Below, one piece after another: positions 16,667-25,642 of a stretch of 64,000 bases of DNA. Under the pieces are notes generated by a model. It did not search any database, was not told where the DNA came from, and worked only from the letters and a program-made list of their open reading frames with translations. Origin of the DNA: Lachnospiraceae bacterium (GTDB lineage Bacteria; Bacillota; Clostridia; Lachnospirales; Lachnospiraceae); the NCBI GenBank assembly GCA_029068555.1, contig JAIECJ010000030.1, positions 1 through 64,000 of the forward strand, written 5' to 3'. The position numbers and the translations under genes are program-made. Each line of letters starts with the position of its first letter. Within the stretch, counting starts at the first letter, position 1.

Positions 16667-17518
16667 ATGTCTTTTTCAGCGGATATAAAAGAGGAGCTTG
16701 CGAAAGTGGAAAGCCCTGCGCGACACTGCCAGATTGCAGAACTTGCGGCAATTGTCGTTTACGCAGGGGCAGTAAAGGCGGATTCGGGAGCGCTTATGGT
16801 GAGACTCCAGTCGGACAATCCGCATATGGCTGACAGATGCAGCCTGCTCCTTGAAAAATTATTTTCGGCAAATCAAGACGATGAAAAAATTTTGCAGACC
16901 ATCAAGTACAAAAAAGGCGATACTACTGTAGACGCCCTGATTATAAAAAGTCTCTGCTGCAAACGCGCGTTTTTGCGTGGAGCATTTTTAAGCGTTGGCT
17001 CTATGAGCAATCCGGAGAAAGGTTATCACCTGGAATTTGTGTGCGGTGATATAGAGCAGGCGGAGCAGCTGGTGGAAACGATGATGGTTTTCGATATCAG
17101 GGCGCGGATTGTGGCGAGAAAAAAATACCAGGTTGTGTACATCAAGGAGAGCGAGGAAATTTCCACGCTCCTGAATGTGATTGGGGCGCATATATCGCTG
17201 ATGAATCTTGAGAATCTGCGGATATTAAAGGACATGAGAAATGCCATTAACAGAAAAGTCAACTGCGAGGCAGCGAACATTACCAAGACGGTTAATGCGG
17301 CAACAAAGCAAATTGAAGACATACAATATATCAAAGAACATTACGGCTTTGACAATCTGGCGGAGAATCTGCGGCAGATTGCTGAGCTGCGGCTGGAGTA
17401 TCCGGATGCCACATTGAAAGAGCTGGGGCAGTATCTCACGCCCAATGTTGGAAAGTCTGGCGTAAATCATAGGTTAAGAAAGTTGAGTGAGCTGGCGGAA
17501 CAGCTCAGAGGTGACTGA
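16667..17518 (+). CDS. whiA: WhiA family DNA-binding regulator
   Basis: This 283-aa protein combines an N-terminal LAGLIDADG-homing-endonuclease-like domain split in two (SFSADIKEELAKVE at the start, CKRAFLRGAFLSVGSMSNPEKGYHLEF near residues 103-127) with a C-terminal helix-turn-helix (LGQYLTPNVGKSGVNHRLRKL, about 252-272). WhiA controls sporulation septation genes in Streptomyces and affects division and chromosome segregation in Bacillus. At 283 aa it is somewhat shorter than the usual 300-330. The stop codon overlaps the start of the next gene (TGATG). Confidence 0.95.
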   Translation: MSFSADIKEELAKVESPARHCQIAELAAIVVYAGAVKADSGALMVRLQSDNPHMADRCSLLLEKLFSANQDDEKILQTIKYKKGDTTVDALIIKSLCCKRAFLRGAFLSVGSMSNPEKGYHLEFVCGDIEQAEQLVETMMVFDIRARIVARKKYQVVYIKESEEISTLLNVIGAHISLMNLENLRILKDMRNAINRKVNCEAANITKTVNAATKQIEDIQYIKEHYGFDNLAENLRQIAELRLEYPDATLKELGQYLTPNVGKSGVNHRLRKLSELAEQLRGD

Positions 17519-18459
17519 TGAGTGGGAATACATTATTAAAAAAGGCATTGTTTATCGTAAATCCACATTCTGGAAAAGGGCTGATAAAAAACAATCTTCT
17601 GGACATTGTAGATATTCTTGTAAAGTCTGGCTACGAAGTGACAGTCCATCCGACCCAGTGCAGGGGTGACGCGAGAAAGACTATGCGCGAGCGAAAGAAG
17701 GGTTATGACCTTGTAGTGTGCAGCGGCGGGGACGGAACGCTTGACGAGATTGTCACAGGCATGACAGAATCGGGTTTTAAGACGACGATTGGATATATCC
17801 CGGCGGGAAGCACCAACGATTTTGCAAATAGTCTTAAAATCCCGTCTGCCATGAAAAAGGCAGCAGAGATCGTGGTGGGCGGCAGGGCATTCTCCTGTGA
17901 CATCGGGCGTTTTAATGATGATGTGTTTGTCTATATTGCGGCATTTGGGTTATTTACGGAGGTTTCATACGGAACACCGCAGGAAATGAAAAACATGCTG
18001 GGGCATATGGCGTATCTTTTAGAGGGTGTAAAGCATCTGCAGAATATAAAATCTAACCACCTGAAAGTGACATATGTGTCAGAAACTGGCGAAGACAGAG
18101 TGATTGAGGATGAATTTATTTTTGGAATGGTCACAAACTCCCATTCGGTAGGAGGCTTTAAGAGTATCGCAGGCAATGTTTTTAAGGGAGAGATTGCGCT
18201 GGATGACGGTCTGTTTGAGGTGACACTTATCAAGATGCCCAAAAATCCCATGGAACTTAATTCGATTCTTGCGGCGCTTGCGATACAGAATATTGACACA
18301 GCATATATGTATAGTTTCAAATCGGGAAAACTGATTGTGGAGTCAGCGGATGATGTTGCGTGGACACTCGACGGGGAATTTGGTGGAAAACACAAAAAAG
18401 TAGAATTGACCAACGACAGGCAGGCAATGGAAATCATGATAAAAGAACGGGAAGAATAG
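17518..18459 (+). CDS. Diacylglycerol kinase-like lipid kinase
   Basis: This 313-aa member of the YegS/DagK family has the start motif ALFIVNPHSGKG (residues 9-20), the catalytic VVCSGGDGTLDEIVTG (about 67-82) and YIPAGSTNDFANSLKIP (about 93-109). The C-terminal half carries the beta-sandwich with LDGE (about 284). Such enzymes phosphorylate diacylglycerol, or related lipids and sphingoid bases, at the membrane. The substrate is not evident here. The ATG overlaps the whiA stop codon, so the two are translationally coupled. Confidence 0.92.
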   Translation: MSGNTLLKKALFIVNPHSGKGLIKNNLLDIVDILVKSGYEVTVHPTQCRGDARKTMRERKKGYDLVVCSGGDGTLDEIVTGMTESGFKTTIGYIPAGSTNDFANSLKIPSAMKKAAEIVVGGRAFSCDIGRFNDDVFVYIAAFGLFTEVSYGTPQEMKNMLGHMAYLLEGVKHLQNIKSNHLKVTYVSETGEDRVIEDEFIFGMVTNSHSVGGFKSIAGNVFKGEIALDDGLFEVTLIKMPKNPMELNSILAALAIQNIDTAYMYSFKSGKLIVESADDVAWTLDGEFGGKHKKVELTNDRQAMEIMIKEREE

Positions 18460-18479
18460 CTTTAAAGCGGAGGATAATT

Positions 18480-20216
18480 GTGAAAAGTTTGAAAGATAAA
18501 AGTGCATATCTGCTGTTGGGCATACTGATTTTCGCGGCACTTGGAATTACGGTTTACCGGAATCTGGCATATCTTTATGAGCTGCAGGGATCTTTGGTAG
18601 ATTTGTCAGTCTGTGAGATGGAAGTTTCCGGGTATGAAGTGACTGCTCCTCCTGAGTCGGATGGGATGAATTTTACAGCAGTTGGCAAGGATTTTCATGT
18701 GACTGGGGAGGATCCGCAGTTGATGCTGACCCTGCCGGCAGAGACACCGATTGGCGGCATTGCGATTGATTTTGAAACATTTGGGGATAATCTGCTTCCG
18801 GTGCAGGTATTTTATGCGAAAGACTGGGAAAGCTATGCGGAGAAGAATTCTGTCAAAGGTGAATTGAAGGCGGGTGAAACCCGTCTGCTGCTTCCGATAC
18901 CACAAGGAGCGTACTGTGCACTCCGGCTGGATATAGACGGAGATTTCCGGCTTGCCGGGATAACAGGGTGCAGCGATCCGATGAAAGTGACGGCGTATGT
19001 GTCAGGGGAAACGCTGAATACTTGCCTGTGGTTTTTTCCGGCAGTGACTGTCGGATTTTGCCTGATTTTCTGGGCGCATGGCGTGCGCATCAGGGAGGGC
19101 GGATTCACGGCAGCAGGGTATGTCAAAAACGTTTTTCTGGGTGCGGAACCGGCAAAGGACAGGGAAGTTTATCTTGATTATCTGCGTATTCTTGCGGCAG
19201 TATTTGTTATACTGGCACACACCTGCTCGCCGATGGTGGATCTGGCTGATACTAGCTGGAAAAAGTTTGTGCTTGTCTGCGGGCTGAGTCTGGGGCTGAG
19301 CTGCAATCCGCTATATGTAATGCTGTCGGGAACGCTGCTTCTGGACACAAAGGGGAAACAGGAAGAACGGGTTGGAACTTTTTATGTCAGACGGGCATCC
19401 AAAGTCATTATCCCAATGATTGCATATTATCTGCTGATATTGTCATTGAACAACGAAGTTCAGTTTCTGCCGCCGACAAATGTGACTGCTTCTCTGAAGC
19501 GGATTGTGACAGGTGCACCGGATGCAGGTCCGCATCTCTGGCTGATTTACACGATTGTATCACTGTATCTTGTGACACCGTTTTTTCGTATAATGATGCA
19601 GCATATGGGCGACCGGCTGCTCTTTTCGCTTGCTGGGGTCATCGTTGTTCTGAATATGCTGACAACCTATCTGCCGCTATTTGGAATGACATTTGGCGCA
19701 TCCACATTTCTTGCGGGCTGGGAGGGCATCTTTTTGCTGGGATTCATCCTGGCCAGACAGAATGAGTTTGCTGGCGCATCGAGAAGAAACCGACTGATTA
19801 TGCTCGCTGCGGTGGTATCGTATCTAATCATGGTGTCAGCTGTTTTCCGTGATGCGTCATGGATGAATTATGTGTACAACGGCACACCGACAATGGTTGT
19901 CACGGCCTGTGGAATTTTTACCCTGTTTCAGGCAAATAAGGACAAATTTCGGGGAAAGTCAAATGTGCTGGTACGGCTGTGCGCGAAGTATAGTTATTCG
20001 ATTATCCTGATACACTGGTATGCGCTGTTTGTGGTGGTACAGGGCAGGCTGCACATTACTGCACTGCGCTTTGGCTGTATTGGGGGGATTGCGGCAAGCG
20101 TTTTGGCAACAGTTGTTGTGTGTCTTGTGATTGCAGTTGTTTTTGACAATACGGTTGTTATCGTGTGCAGTGTTATCTTTGACAAGATAACAAAGAGACT
20201 GACTGTGCGAAACTGA
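18480..20216 (+). CDS. Membrane acyltransferase (acyltransferase 3 family) with N-terminal extracellular domain
   Basis: This 578-aa protein begins with one membrane helix (about residues 8-26) and a roughly 160-residue extracytoplasmic beta-rich region. A second helix lies near 180-200, and a ten-helix acyltransferase-3 domain starts near residue 225 with DREVYLDYLRILAAVFVILAHTCSP. The conserved Arg and His of this motif are the family's key residues. Such proteins O-acylate sugars of cell-wall polymers, exopolysaccharides or antibiotics using a cytoplasmic acyl donor. The target is not shown. The start is GTG 18480, preceded by GGAGG. The upstream in-frame extension overlaps the lipid kinase and is not credible. 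The N-terminal extracellular domain is an unusual addition for OafA-type enzymes. Confidence 0.85.
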   Translation: MKSLKDKSAYLLLGILIFAALGITVYRNLAYLYELQGSLVDLSVCEMEVSGYEVTAPPESDGMNFTAVGKDFHVTGEDPQLMLTLPAETPIGGIAIDFETFGDNLLPVQVFYAKDWESYAEKNSVKGELKAGETRLLLPIPQGAYCALRLDIDGDFRLAGITGCSDPMKVTAYVSGETLNTCLWFFPAVTVGFCLIFWAHGVRIREGGFTAAGYVKNVFLGAEPAKDREVYLDYLRILAAVFVILAHTCSPMVDLADTSWKKFVLVCGLSLGLSCNPLYVMLSGTLLLDTKGKQEERVGTFYVRRASKVIIPMIAYYLLILSLNNEVQFLPPTNVTASLKRIVTGAPDAGPHLWLIYTIVSLYLVTPFFRIMMQHMGDRLLFSLAGVIVVLNMLTTYLPLFGMTFGASTFLAGWEGIFLLGFILARQNEFAGASRRNRLIMLAAVVSYLIMVSAVFRDASWMNYVYNGTPTMVVTACGIFTLFQANKDKFRGKSNVLVRLCAKYSYSIILIHWYALFVVVQGRLHITALRFGCIGGIAASVLATVVVCLVIAVVFDNTVVIVCSVIFDKITKRLTVRN

Positions 20217-20246
20217 AAAAAGAATTGATAATTATTACGAATAGGA

Positions 20247-20273
20247 TTGACAATTCTGCATAATACTTATAAT
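20247..20273 (+). promoter_or_regulatory. Promoter for the SpoIID-like gene
   Basis: TTGACA (20247-20252) and TATAAT (20268-20273) are spaced 15 bases apart. An overlapping arrangement, ATA at 20241-20243 with CATAATAC at 20259, is also compatible with a sporulation sigma-E promoter, as expected for spoIID. The -10 box is only four bases before the ATG at 20278, so translation must start further downstream. Confidence 0.45.
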
Positions 20274-20352
20274 AAGGATGAATAATTGTTTTGGAATTGA
20301 TGTCAAACAGCATGCGCAGTGTATAACAGTTCCTTATTATGAAAAGTGTATG

Positions 20353-21045
20353 ATTAAAATTTTGAGAAGAATACCAAAGGTGATTGCGTTTATCGTCTGC
20401 ATTCCTCTGGTGGGCACTATGTTTGTCAAGCCGGACAAGAGTGTATGGAAACAGGAACCGGATGATGTGAGTTTTATAGACGAGTGCTTTGCGGTCGCTG
20501 TGGACGAGGATATTGGAATCTTTTACTATAGTCCGGAAAAATTTACCGAGCTAGTCATGTATAGAATGATACCGGAGGACATCGTATTTAGCACTTCGGA
20601 GGATTTTATCGCGGGTGTGGATGCCGTGCGTGACCCGGAGCAGGAGTACCTCAAGGCGCTTTCCATAGTATGCCGCAGCAATATCGTTTATGCCTGGGAG
20701 TCCGGGCAATGTCCGGACATACTAGAATATGACACAATAAAACTGGAAAAAACAACTTTTTATAAAATACATACAGATGTACGGTCAGACGATGAGAAGG
20801 GCATCCGGTTAAAGGAACTCCAAAGGGCGGCAGAGGCGACAAAAGGAGCGGTGATTACAAGAGAAAACAGGGTAATCGCCGCTCCTTTTTTTACCACATC
20901 CGCATCGGGAATGCTTGTGTCAGAGGCGGGCGACGGAAATGGATTTTCGCTGAATTATGCCTATGAACTTGCGCAGCAGGGCATGGACTTTTACGAAATT
21001 TTAAAATACTTTTTTGGCGATATAAAGGTAAATATTTACGAGTAA
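20353..21045 (+). CDS. spoIID: SpoIID/LytB-type lytic transglycosylase
   Basis: This 230-aa protein has an N-terminal membrane anchor (FIVCIPLVGTMFV) and a SpoIID domain. DPEQEYLKALSIVCRSNIVYAWE carries the catalytic Glu position. The ATKGAVITRENRVIAAPFFTTSASGML segment is the usual T-x-G...A-x-F/Y-x-S/T-x-S-G pattern, and the end GFSLNYAYELAQQGMDFYEILKYFFGDIKV is typical. SpoIID cleaves glycan strands during forespore engulfment on the mother-cell side. The next gene resembles spoIIQ, the common clostridial order. The ATG at 20278 would lie almost at the transcription start, so I prefer ATG 20353 directly before the anchor; its ribosome-binding site is weak. Confidence 0.85.
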   Translation: MKILRRIPKVIAFIVCIPLVGTMFVKPDKSVWKQEPDDVSFIDECFAVAVDEDIGIFYYSPEKFTELVMYRMIPEDIVFSTSEDFIAGVDAVRDPEQEYLKALSIVCRSNIVYAWESGQCPDILEYDTIKLEKTTFYKIHTDVRSDDEKGIRLKELQRAAEATKGAVITRENRVIAAPFFTTSASGMLVSEAGDGNGFSLNYAYELAQQGMDFYEILKYFFGDIKVNIYE

Positions 21046-21126
21046 AATGTCTGCATAAAATCCTTTCAACGAGTCAATGCTATGTACAGGCAAAAACGTA
21101 TGGCTTGCCGGAAATGGAGGGAAAGG

Positions 21127-22008
21127 ATGAACAGACGAAATAACAAACGTCCTGCCTTGCAGAAAGAAAAGATCAGTATCATTGCAGCATCAGTATTTGT
21201 GTTGTCGGCACTTACTCTTGCGGGCGTGTACATGTCATCGCAGGGCGACGCGGAAAAAGAAGAAAATCGAATAGATTTTGCAAAGCTTGAGCAGGGCGGC
21301 AGTCCTGAAAACATTACATCAGAGGAAGGCGGCGCCGGTCTGGCGGATACCAGATTTGTATCAGGTAAAGCAGAGTCGGATCTCGGAGGGGGAAAGAATG
21401 GCGATTCCAGATTCGTAGATGACGATATGTACGATTTGAGTGACAATAACGATATGGATGTCGACCCTGCGTTCACAGAAGTAAACTCTGGGCAGGTTGA
21501 AAACACAAGACAGGACAAGGCAATCGAAGGTACGGATAAGGCAGCAGTATTTATGGACGGAAAAGGCCAAAGCAGCCAGGAAGACACTCCACTTACATTT
21601 TCCGATGTGGCGGCACTGGCACTTCCGGTTGTCGGGGATGTGCTGATGGATTACAGCATGGACAAGGCAGTATATCACACTACAATGCAGCAGTATCACT
21701 ATAATCCGGCGCTTATTGTTGCGGCAAGTGAGGGACAGACAATCACTGCGGCAGCAGACGGTATTGTAACAGATGTTTACTATGACTCACAGACCGGAAA
21801 CACAATTCGTTTTGATTTGGGAAGCGGATACGCGCTTACCTACGGACAGCTTACCGATATCAGCTTAGAGCCAGGCGACAGGGTTTCTGCCGGCGATATT
21901 GTCGGAAAAATTGCAAAACCGACAATCTATTACACCGAAGAGGGAGCCAATATCTACTATAAACTCACAAAGGACGGAGTGCCCATTGATCCACTCAACA
22001 GAAATTAA
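21127..22008 (+). CDS. spoIIQ: SpoIIQ-like M23-fold protein with degenerate metal site
   Basis: This 293-aa protein has a basic N terminus, one membrane helix (ISIIAASVFVLSALTLAGVYM, about residues 15-36), a long acidic linker (about 40-185) and a C-terminal LytM/M23 fold (about 190-290; TAAADGIVTDVYYDSQTGNTIRFDLGSGYALTYGQL). The zinc ligands of active M23 peptidases appear replaced (the HxxxD region reads YNPALIVAAS and the final His of YAHL is YGQL), so it is likely non-catalytic. SpoIIQ sits in the forespore membrane and binds SpoIIIAH across the engulfing septum. I chose ATG 21127 after GGAGGG; the frame is open back to 21082. Its position behind spoIID supports the assignment. Confidence 0.82.
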   Translation: MNRRNNKRPALQKEKISIIAASVFVLSALTLAGVYMSSQGDAEKEENRIDFAKLEQGGSPENITSEEGGAGLADTRFVSGKAESDLGGGKNGDSRFVDDDMYDLSDNNDMDVDPAFTEVNSGQVENTRQDKAIEGTDKAAVFMDGKGQSSQEDTPLTFSDVAALALPVVGDVLMDYSMDKAVYHTTMQQYHYNPALIVAASEGQTITAAADGIVTDVYYDSQTGNTIRFDLGSGYALTYGQLTDISLEPGDRVSAGDIVGKIAKPTIYYTEEGANIYYKLTKDGVPIDPLNRN

Positions 22009-22047
22009 TTTCAAAAAAATTAATTACAGAAGGGGCATGGTAACAAA

Positions 22048-23220
22048 ATGCTATTATTGAAAAATGCGGCAATCCGCAGCATGAGTGACACAATACGCGG
22101 ACAGTATAAGGAAGATATCTTCGAGGGTAGTATCCTGATAAAAAACGGAAAAATCCTCGAGGTGTCTCCTGACATAAAACTTCCTGAATCAGCGGATTGC
22201 ATAAAAATAGATGTGAACCATCACTTAGTAATGCCAGGTCTTATTGAAGCGCACTGCCATATGGGCATCACGGAAGAAAAAAAAGGACAGGAGGGCGATG
22301 ACTGCAACGAGACAGTACATCCTGTCACACCGATGCTGCGAGCCATAGATGCTATTAACTCCATGGATGCAGCGTTTGCGGATGCAGTGCGGGCGGGCAT
22401 TACTTCGGCAAATATCGGCCCCGGCAGCGCTAACGTTGTCGGTGGTCAGTTTGCCGTTATAAAGACAAGCGGAAGACGGATTGACGATTTAATTCTGAAA
22501 TTCCCCTCTGCGATGAAAATTGCTTTTGGTGAAAATCCGAAAGTTAACTATGCAGGAATGAATACTTCGCCTGTAACGCGCATGGCGATTGCAGGACTGC
22601 TCAGAAATGAGCTCGTAAATGCGAGGGATTATCTGGAGAAATACAGTCGGAATGAGACGGACTATAGCCTTCATTATGAGGCGTGGCGCCCTGTCTTTGA
22701 AAAGAAAATTCCCCTAAAAGCACATGTGCACCGCGTGGATGATATATTCACCGCGATTCGCATTGCCAAAGAGTTTGGATTGAATATGACGCTCGACCAT
22801 TGCAGTGAGGGTCATCTCATCGCCGAGGAGCTTGCCAGGGAAGGCTTTCCGGCAATTGTGGGTCCGGATCTGACATCCAGAAACAAGATAGAAGTCCAAA
22901 ATGTGGCATTTAAGACTGCAGGAATCCTTGCAAATGCAGGGGTGACAGTGGCGATCACGACAGATCATCCGGTGTCACTGATACAGTCGCTGCCAATGTG
23001 TGTCGGTCTGAGCGTAAAGCACGGACTTTCACTCGAAGACGGATTCCGGGCAATGACTGTCAATGCGGCTGCAATATGCGGTGTATCGGACCGAATCGGA
23101 AGTATAGAACCCGGAAAAGACGCTGACATTGCAATTTTTGACGGTAATCCTATGGAGGTATTCACCAGCACCCTTATGACAATAATTGATGGGAAAATCG
23201 TATATCGGGATGGCTTATAA
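22048..23220 (+). CDS. Metal-dependent amidohydrolase
   Basis: This 390-aa amidohydrolase-superfamily enzyme has a beta-sandwich built from both ends (residues about 1-55 and 345-390) around a TIM barrel. The metal site is visible: HCH near residue 69 (LIEAHCHMG), His in KAHVHRVDD (about 230), TLDHCSEGH (about 252-256) and the Asp of AITTDHPVS (about 312). The layout resembles imidazolonepropionase-like or dipeptidase-like members. The substrate is unknown. The next gene is an oligopeptide-family transporter 32 bp downstream, so a peptide-derived or cyclic amide substrate is a reasonable inference. Confidence 0.87.
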   Translation: MLLLKNAAIRSMSDTIRGQYKEDIFEGSILIKNGKILEVSPDIKLPESADCIKIDVNHHLVMPGLIEAHCHMGITEEKKGQEGDDCNETVHPVTPMLRAIDAINSMDAAFADAVRAGITSANIGPGSANVVGGQFAVIKTSGRRIDDLILKFPSAMKIAFGENPKVNYAGMNTSPVTRMAIAGLLRNELVNARDYLEKYSRNETDYSLHYEAWRPVFEKKIPLKAHVHRVDDIFTAIRIAKEFGLNMTLDHCSEGHLIAEELAREGFPAIVGPDLTSRNKIEVQNVAFKTAGILANAGVTVAITTDHPVSLIQSLPMCVGLSVKHGLSLEDGFRAMTVNAAAICGVSDRIGSIEPGKDADIAIFDGNPMEVFTSTLMTIIDGKIVYRDGL

Positions 23221-23252
23221 AATAATGTTGTGGAGTAATGGAGTTTATCAGG

Positions 23253-25160
23253 ATGAAAAACGGAAAAGAGTTTAAGCCATATGTTCCGGCGGAAAAAGTG
23301 ACACCGGAGTTTACCATAACATCAGTGACGACAGGTGTGCTACTGGCAGTGATATTCGGCGCTGCCAATGCATATCTTGGACTGCGTGTGGGTATGACGG
23401 TGTCGGCATCAATTCCGGCGGCTGTGGTTTCCATGGGAATTTTAAGAATCCTTCTGAAAAGGAAGTCTATACTGGAGAGTAATATGGTACAGACGATTGG
23501 CTCAGCAGGAGAGTCACTCGCGGCAGGCGCCATTTTTACCATGCCCGTTTTTTTTCTGTGGGCAAAGGAGGGAGTCAGCGATGCGCCTGGGATGCTATCC
23601 ATATCACTGACTGCACTAATGGGAGGTCTCCTTGGGGTTCTGTTTATGGTACCGCTTAGAAATGCGCTGATTGTGAAGGAGCATGACATACTTCCGTATC
23701 CTGAGGGGACGGCGTGTGCGGAAGTTCTCCTTGCCGGAGAAGATAGGGGAACCTCTGCGCATGCCGTTTTTGCAGGAATGGGTATTTCTGCAGTAATTAA
23801 ATTTGTCATCGACGGATTGAAAGCTGCGTCTGGAACGATTTCCATTCCGGTTAAGGCACTCCATACAGAATTTTCATCGGAGGTTTACCCTGCCCTGTTT
23901 GGCGTTGGGTATATCTGTGGGGCAAGGATATCTTCTTATCTTTTTGCTGGCGGCATTTTGGGATGGTTTGTGCTGATACCTGCGATTGTTTCCTTTGGCG
24001 GCGACACGGTTCTTTATCCCGCGTCGGATACCATTGCGCAGATGTACGCCGCGCAAGGGGCGGATATCATATGGAGCAGTTACATTCGTTACATCGGGGC
24101 GGGCGCGGTGGCGGCAGGAGGAATTATCAGTCTGGTCAGGTCGATGCCGCTGATTACCGCGACTTTTGCGGAGACCATAAAAGGTTTAAAAACAGACGGG
24201 AAGGGCATGGGAGACATGGGTGAAAAACCAAAGAGAACAGCGCTGGATATCAATATGAAGGTGGTTGTTTTTTCCATTGTGCTGCTCATACTGGCAATCG
24301 CATTTTTTCCGGGTATTCCTGTTTCGTTTCCTGGGGCGCTGCTGATTGCCTTGTTCGGATTTTTCTTTGCAACCGTGTCATCGAGAATGGTAGGGCTTGT
24401 GGGCAGCAGCAATAATCCTGTGTCCGGCATGGCCATTGCCACACTTCTGTTTGCGACAATGGCGCTCAAATCTGCTGGAAACAGTGGCGCTGAGGGCATG
24501 GTGGGTGCGATCGCCATAGGTTCCATCATCTGTATTATCGCGGCGATGTCCGGTGACACTTCGCAGGACTTAAAAACCGGCTATCTGCTAGGTGCCACGC
24601 CAAGGAATCAGCAGATAGGGGAACTGATAGGCGTTGTGGTGTCCGCTGTCACAATTGGCAGTGTGCTGACACTTCTGGATGCGGCATGGGGATTTGGCTC
24701 TACCGAATTGTCCGCGCCGCAGGCGACACTTATGAAAATGATTGTGGAGGGTGTCATGAACGGAAGTCTGCCATGGACACTCGTTTTTATCGGTGTGTTT
24801 ATAGCAGTCGTAATTGAAGTTCTCGGAATCCCTGTACTGCCTGTGGCAATAGGGCTGTATCTGCCATTAAAGCTCTCTGTGCCGATTATGGCAGGCGGGT
24901 TAATCAGACAGATACGATATCGAAAGACGCAAGACAACGACGGCGAGGCTGGCAGCGGCATTTTGTTTTGTTCGGGATTGATTGCAGGCGAGGGGCTTGT
25001 CGGAATCGGTCTTGCCATACTGGCGGTTGTGGGCGCGGCAGATGCGATTGACTGCTCACGTCAGTTTAATATGGGGATGGCAGGCGGTGTTTTGCTGTTT
25101 CTGGCATCTGTTATTCTTATTGCATGGTTTTCTGTGGGCAGCCAGAGAAAAAATAAATAG
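23253..25160 (+). CDS. OPT family transporter
   Basis: This 635-aa protein has about 14-16 membrane helices. It has the OPT-family features near the N terminus (FGAANAYLGLRVGMTVSASIPAAVVSMGIL), the NMVQTIGSAGESLAAG segment, DILPYPEGTACAEVL, and a C-terminal GEGLVGIGLAIL. Members import oligopeptides or metal chelates by proton coupling. ATG 23253 lies nine bases after GGAG and is preferred over ATG 23238, whose site is too close. It is probably co-transcribed with the upstream amidohydrolase, suggesting uptake and hydrolysis of one substrate class. A terminator follows. Confidence 0.93.
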   Translation: MKNGKEFKPYVPAEKVTPEFTITSVTTGVLLAVIFGAANAYLGLRVGMTVSASIPAAVVSMGILRILLKRKSILESNMVQTIGSAGESLAAGAIFTMPVFFLWAKEGVSDAPGMLSISLTALMGGLLGVLFMVPLRNALIVKEHDILPYPEGTACAEVLLAGEDRGTSAHAVFAGMGISAVIKFVIDGLKAASGTISIPVKALHTEFSSEVYPALFGVGYICGARISSYLFAGGILGWFVLIPAIVSFGGDTVLYPASDTIAQMYAAQGADIIWSSYIRYIGAGAVAAGGIISLVRSMPLITATFAETIKGLKTDGKGMGDMGEKPKRTALDINMKVVVFSIVLLILAIAFFPGIPVSFPGALLIALFGFFFATVSSRMVGLVGSSNNPVSGMAIATLLFATMALKSAGNSGAEGMVGAIAIGSIICIIAAMSGDTSQDLKTGYLLGATPRNQQIGELIGVVVSAVTIGSVLTLLDAAWGFGSTELSAPQATLMKMIVEGVMNGSLPWTLVFIGVFIAVVIEVLGIPVLPVAIGLYLPLKLSVPIMAGGLIRQIRYRKTQDNDGEAGSGILFCSGLIAGEGLVGIGLAILAVVGAADAIDCSRQFNMGMAGGVLLFLASVILIAWFSVGSQRKNK

Positions 25161-25177
25161 ATGTTTCCGATTCCACA

Positions 25178-25222
25178 GTACAAAAAGCGATGCGGTAGTC
25201 CGCTTCGCTTTTTGGTTTGTAC
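25178..25222 (+). terminator. Terminator-like inverted repeat after the OPT gene
   Basis: GTACAAAAAGCGA pairs with TCGCTTTTTGGTTTGTAC around a short GC-rich loop (itself CGG/CCG). The T-run of the right arm can end transcription in the forward direction. Bases 25223-25337 after it show no further feature. Confidence 0.7.
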
Positions 25223-25337
25223 GCAGACCCATGCAGGGGAGATGCGCCTCGATTACTATATTCATAAAAAATATTCTGCACAGCTGTACACGTTGTTTAC
25301 GACAGTTTCTAAGTACAGTCTGACTGCATGACAGGAA

Positions 25338-25354
25338 TTGGTGTGAATTGTAAC
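25338..25354 (+). repeat. Solitary 17-bp end of a family A element
   Basis: TTGGTGTGAATTGTAAC equals the right end of family A, but no element precedes it. It is followed by ACATAAAC, the same 8 bases that flank A3 on both sides. It is best read as the remnant of an adjacent A copy that shared the target duplication. Confidence 0.75.
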
Positions 25355-25362
25355 ACATAAAC

Positions 25363-25505
25363 GTTACTGTTCACACTTACGCCAAAGTAGTGGGAATCAT
25401 GCGCCAAAATGCTTGCCTTTTAGCATTTTGTGTGCAAAATCTGTTATAATTCACACCGCAATAACATATAAGCTGATGAAAACTGGCGTTGGTGTGAATT
25501 GTAAC
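25363..25505 (+). repeat. Family A MITE, copy A3, with 8-bp target duplication
   Basis: A 143-bp element, GTTACTGTTCACAC to GGTGTGAATTGTAAC. Both sides carry ACATAAAC (25355-25362 and 25506-25513). It contains an extended -10-like TGTTATAAT (TATAAT at 25445-25450) that reads toward the galactanase gene 138 bp downstream of the element. Confidence 0.95.
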
Positions 25506-25642
25506 ACATAAACCAGTGCCGGATTATTGTGAAATGTGTCATATTGACAGCTGATTCCTTGCAATGCTATACTTTGAGCATATGAACAAACGGTTGCGCA
25601 CAAATTTGTTTGTGCAAATATTCTACATGAATGGAGGAACGT

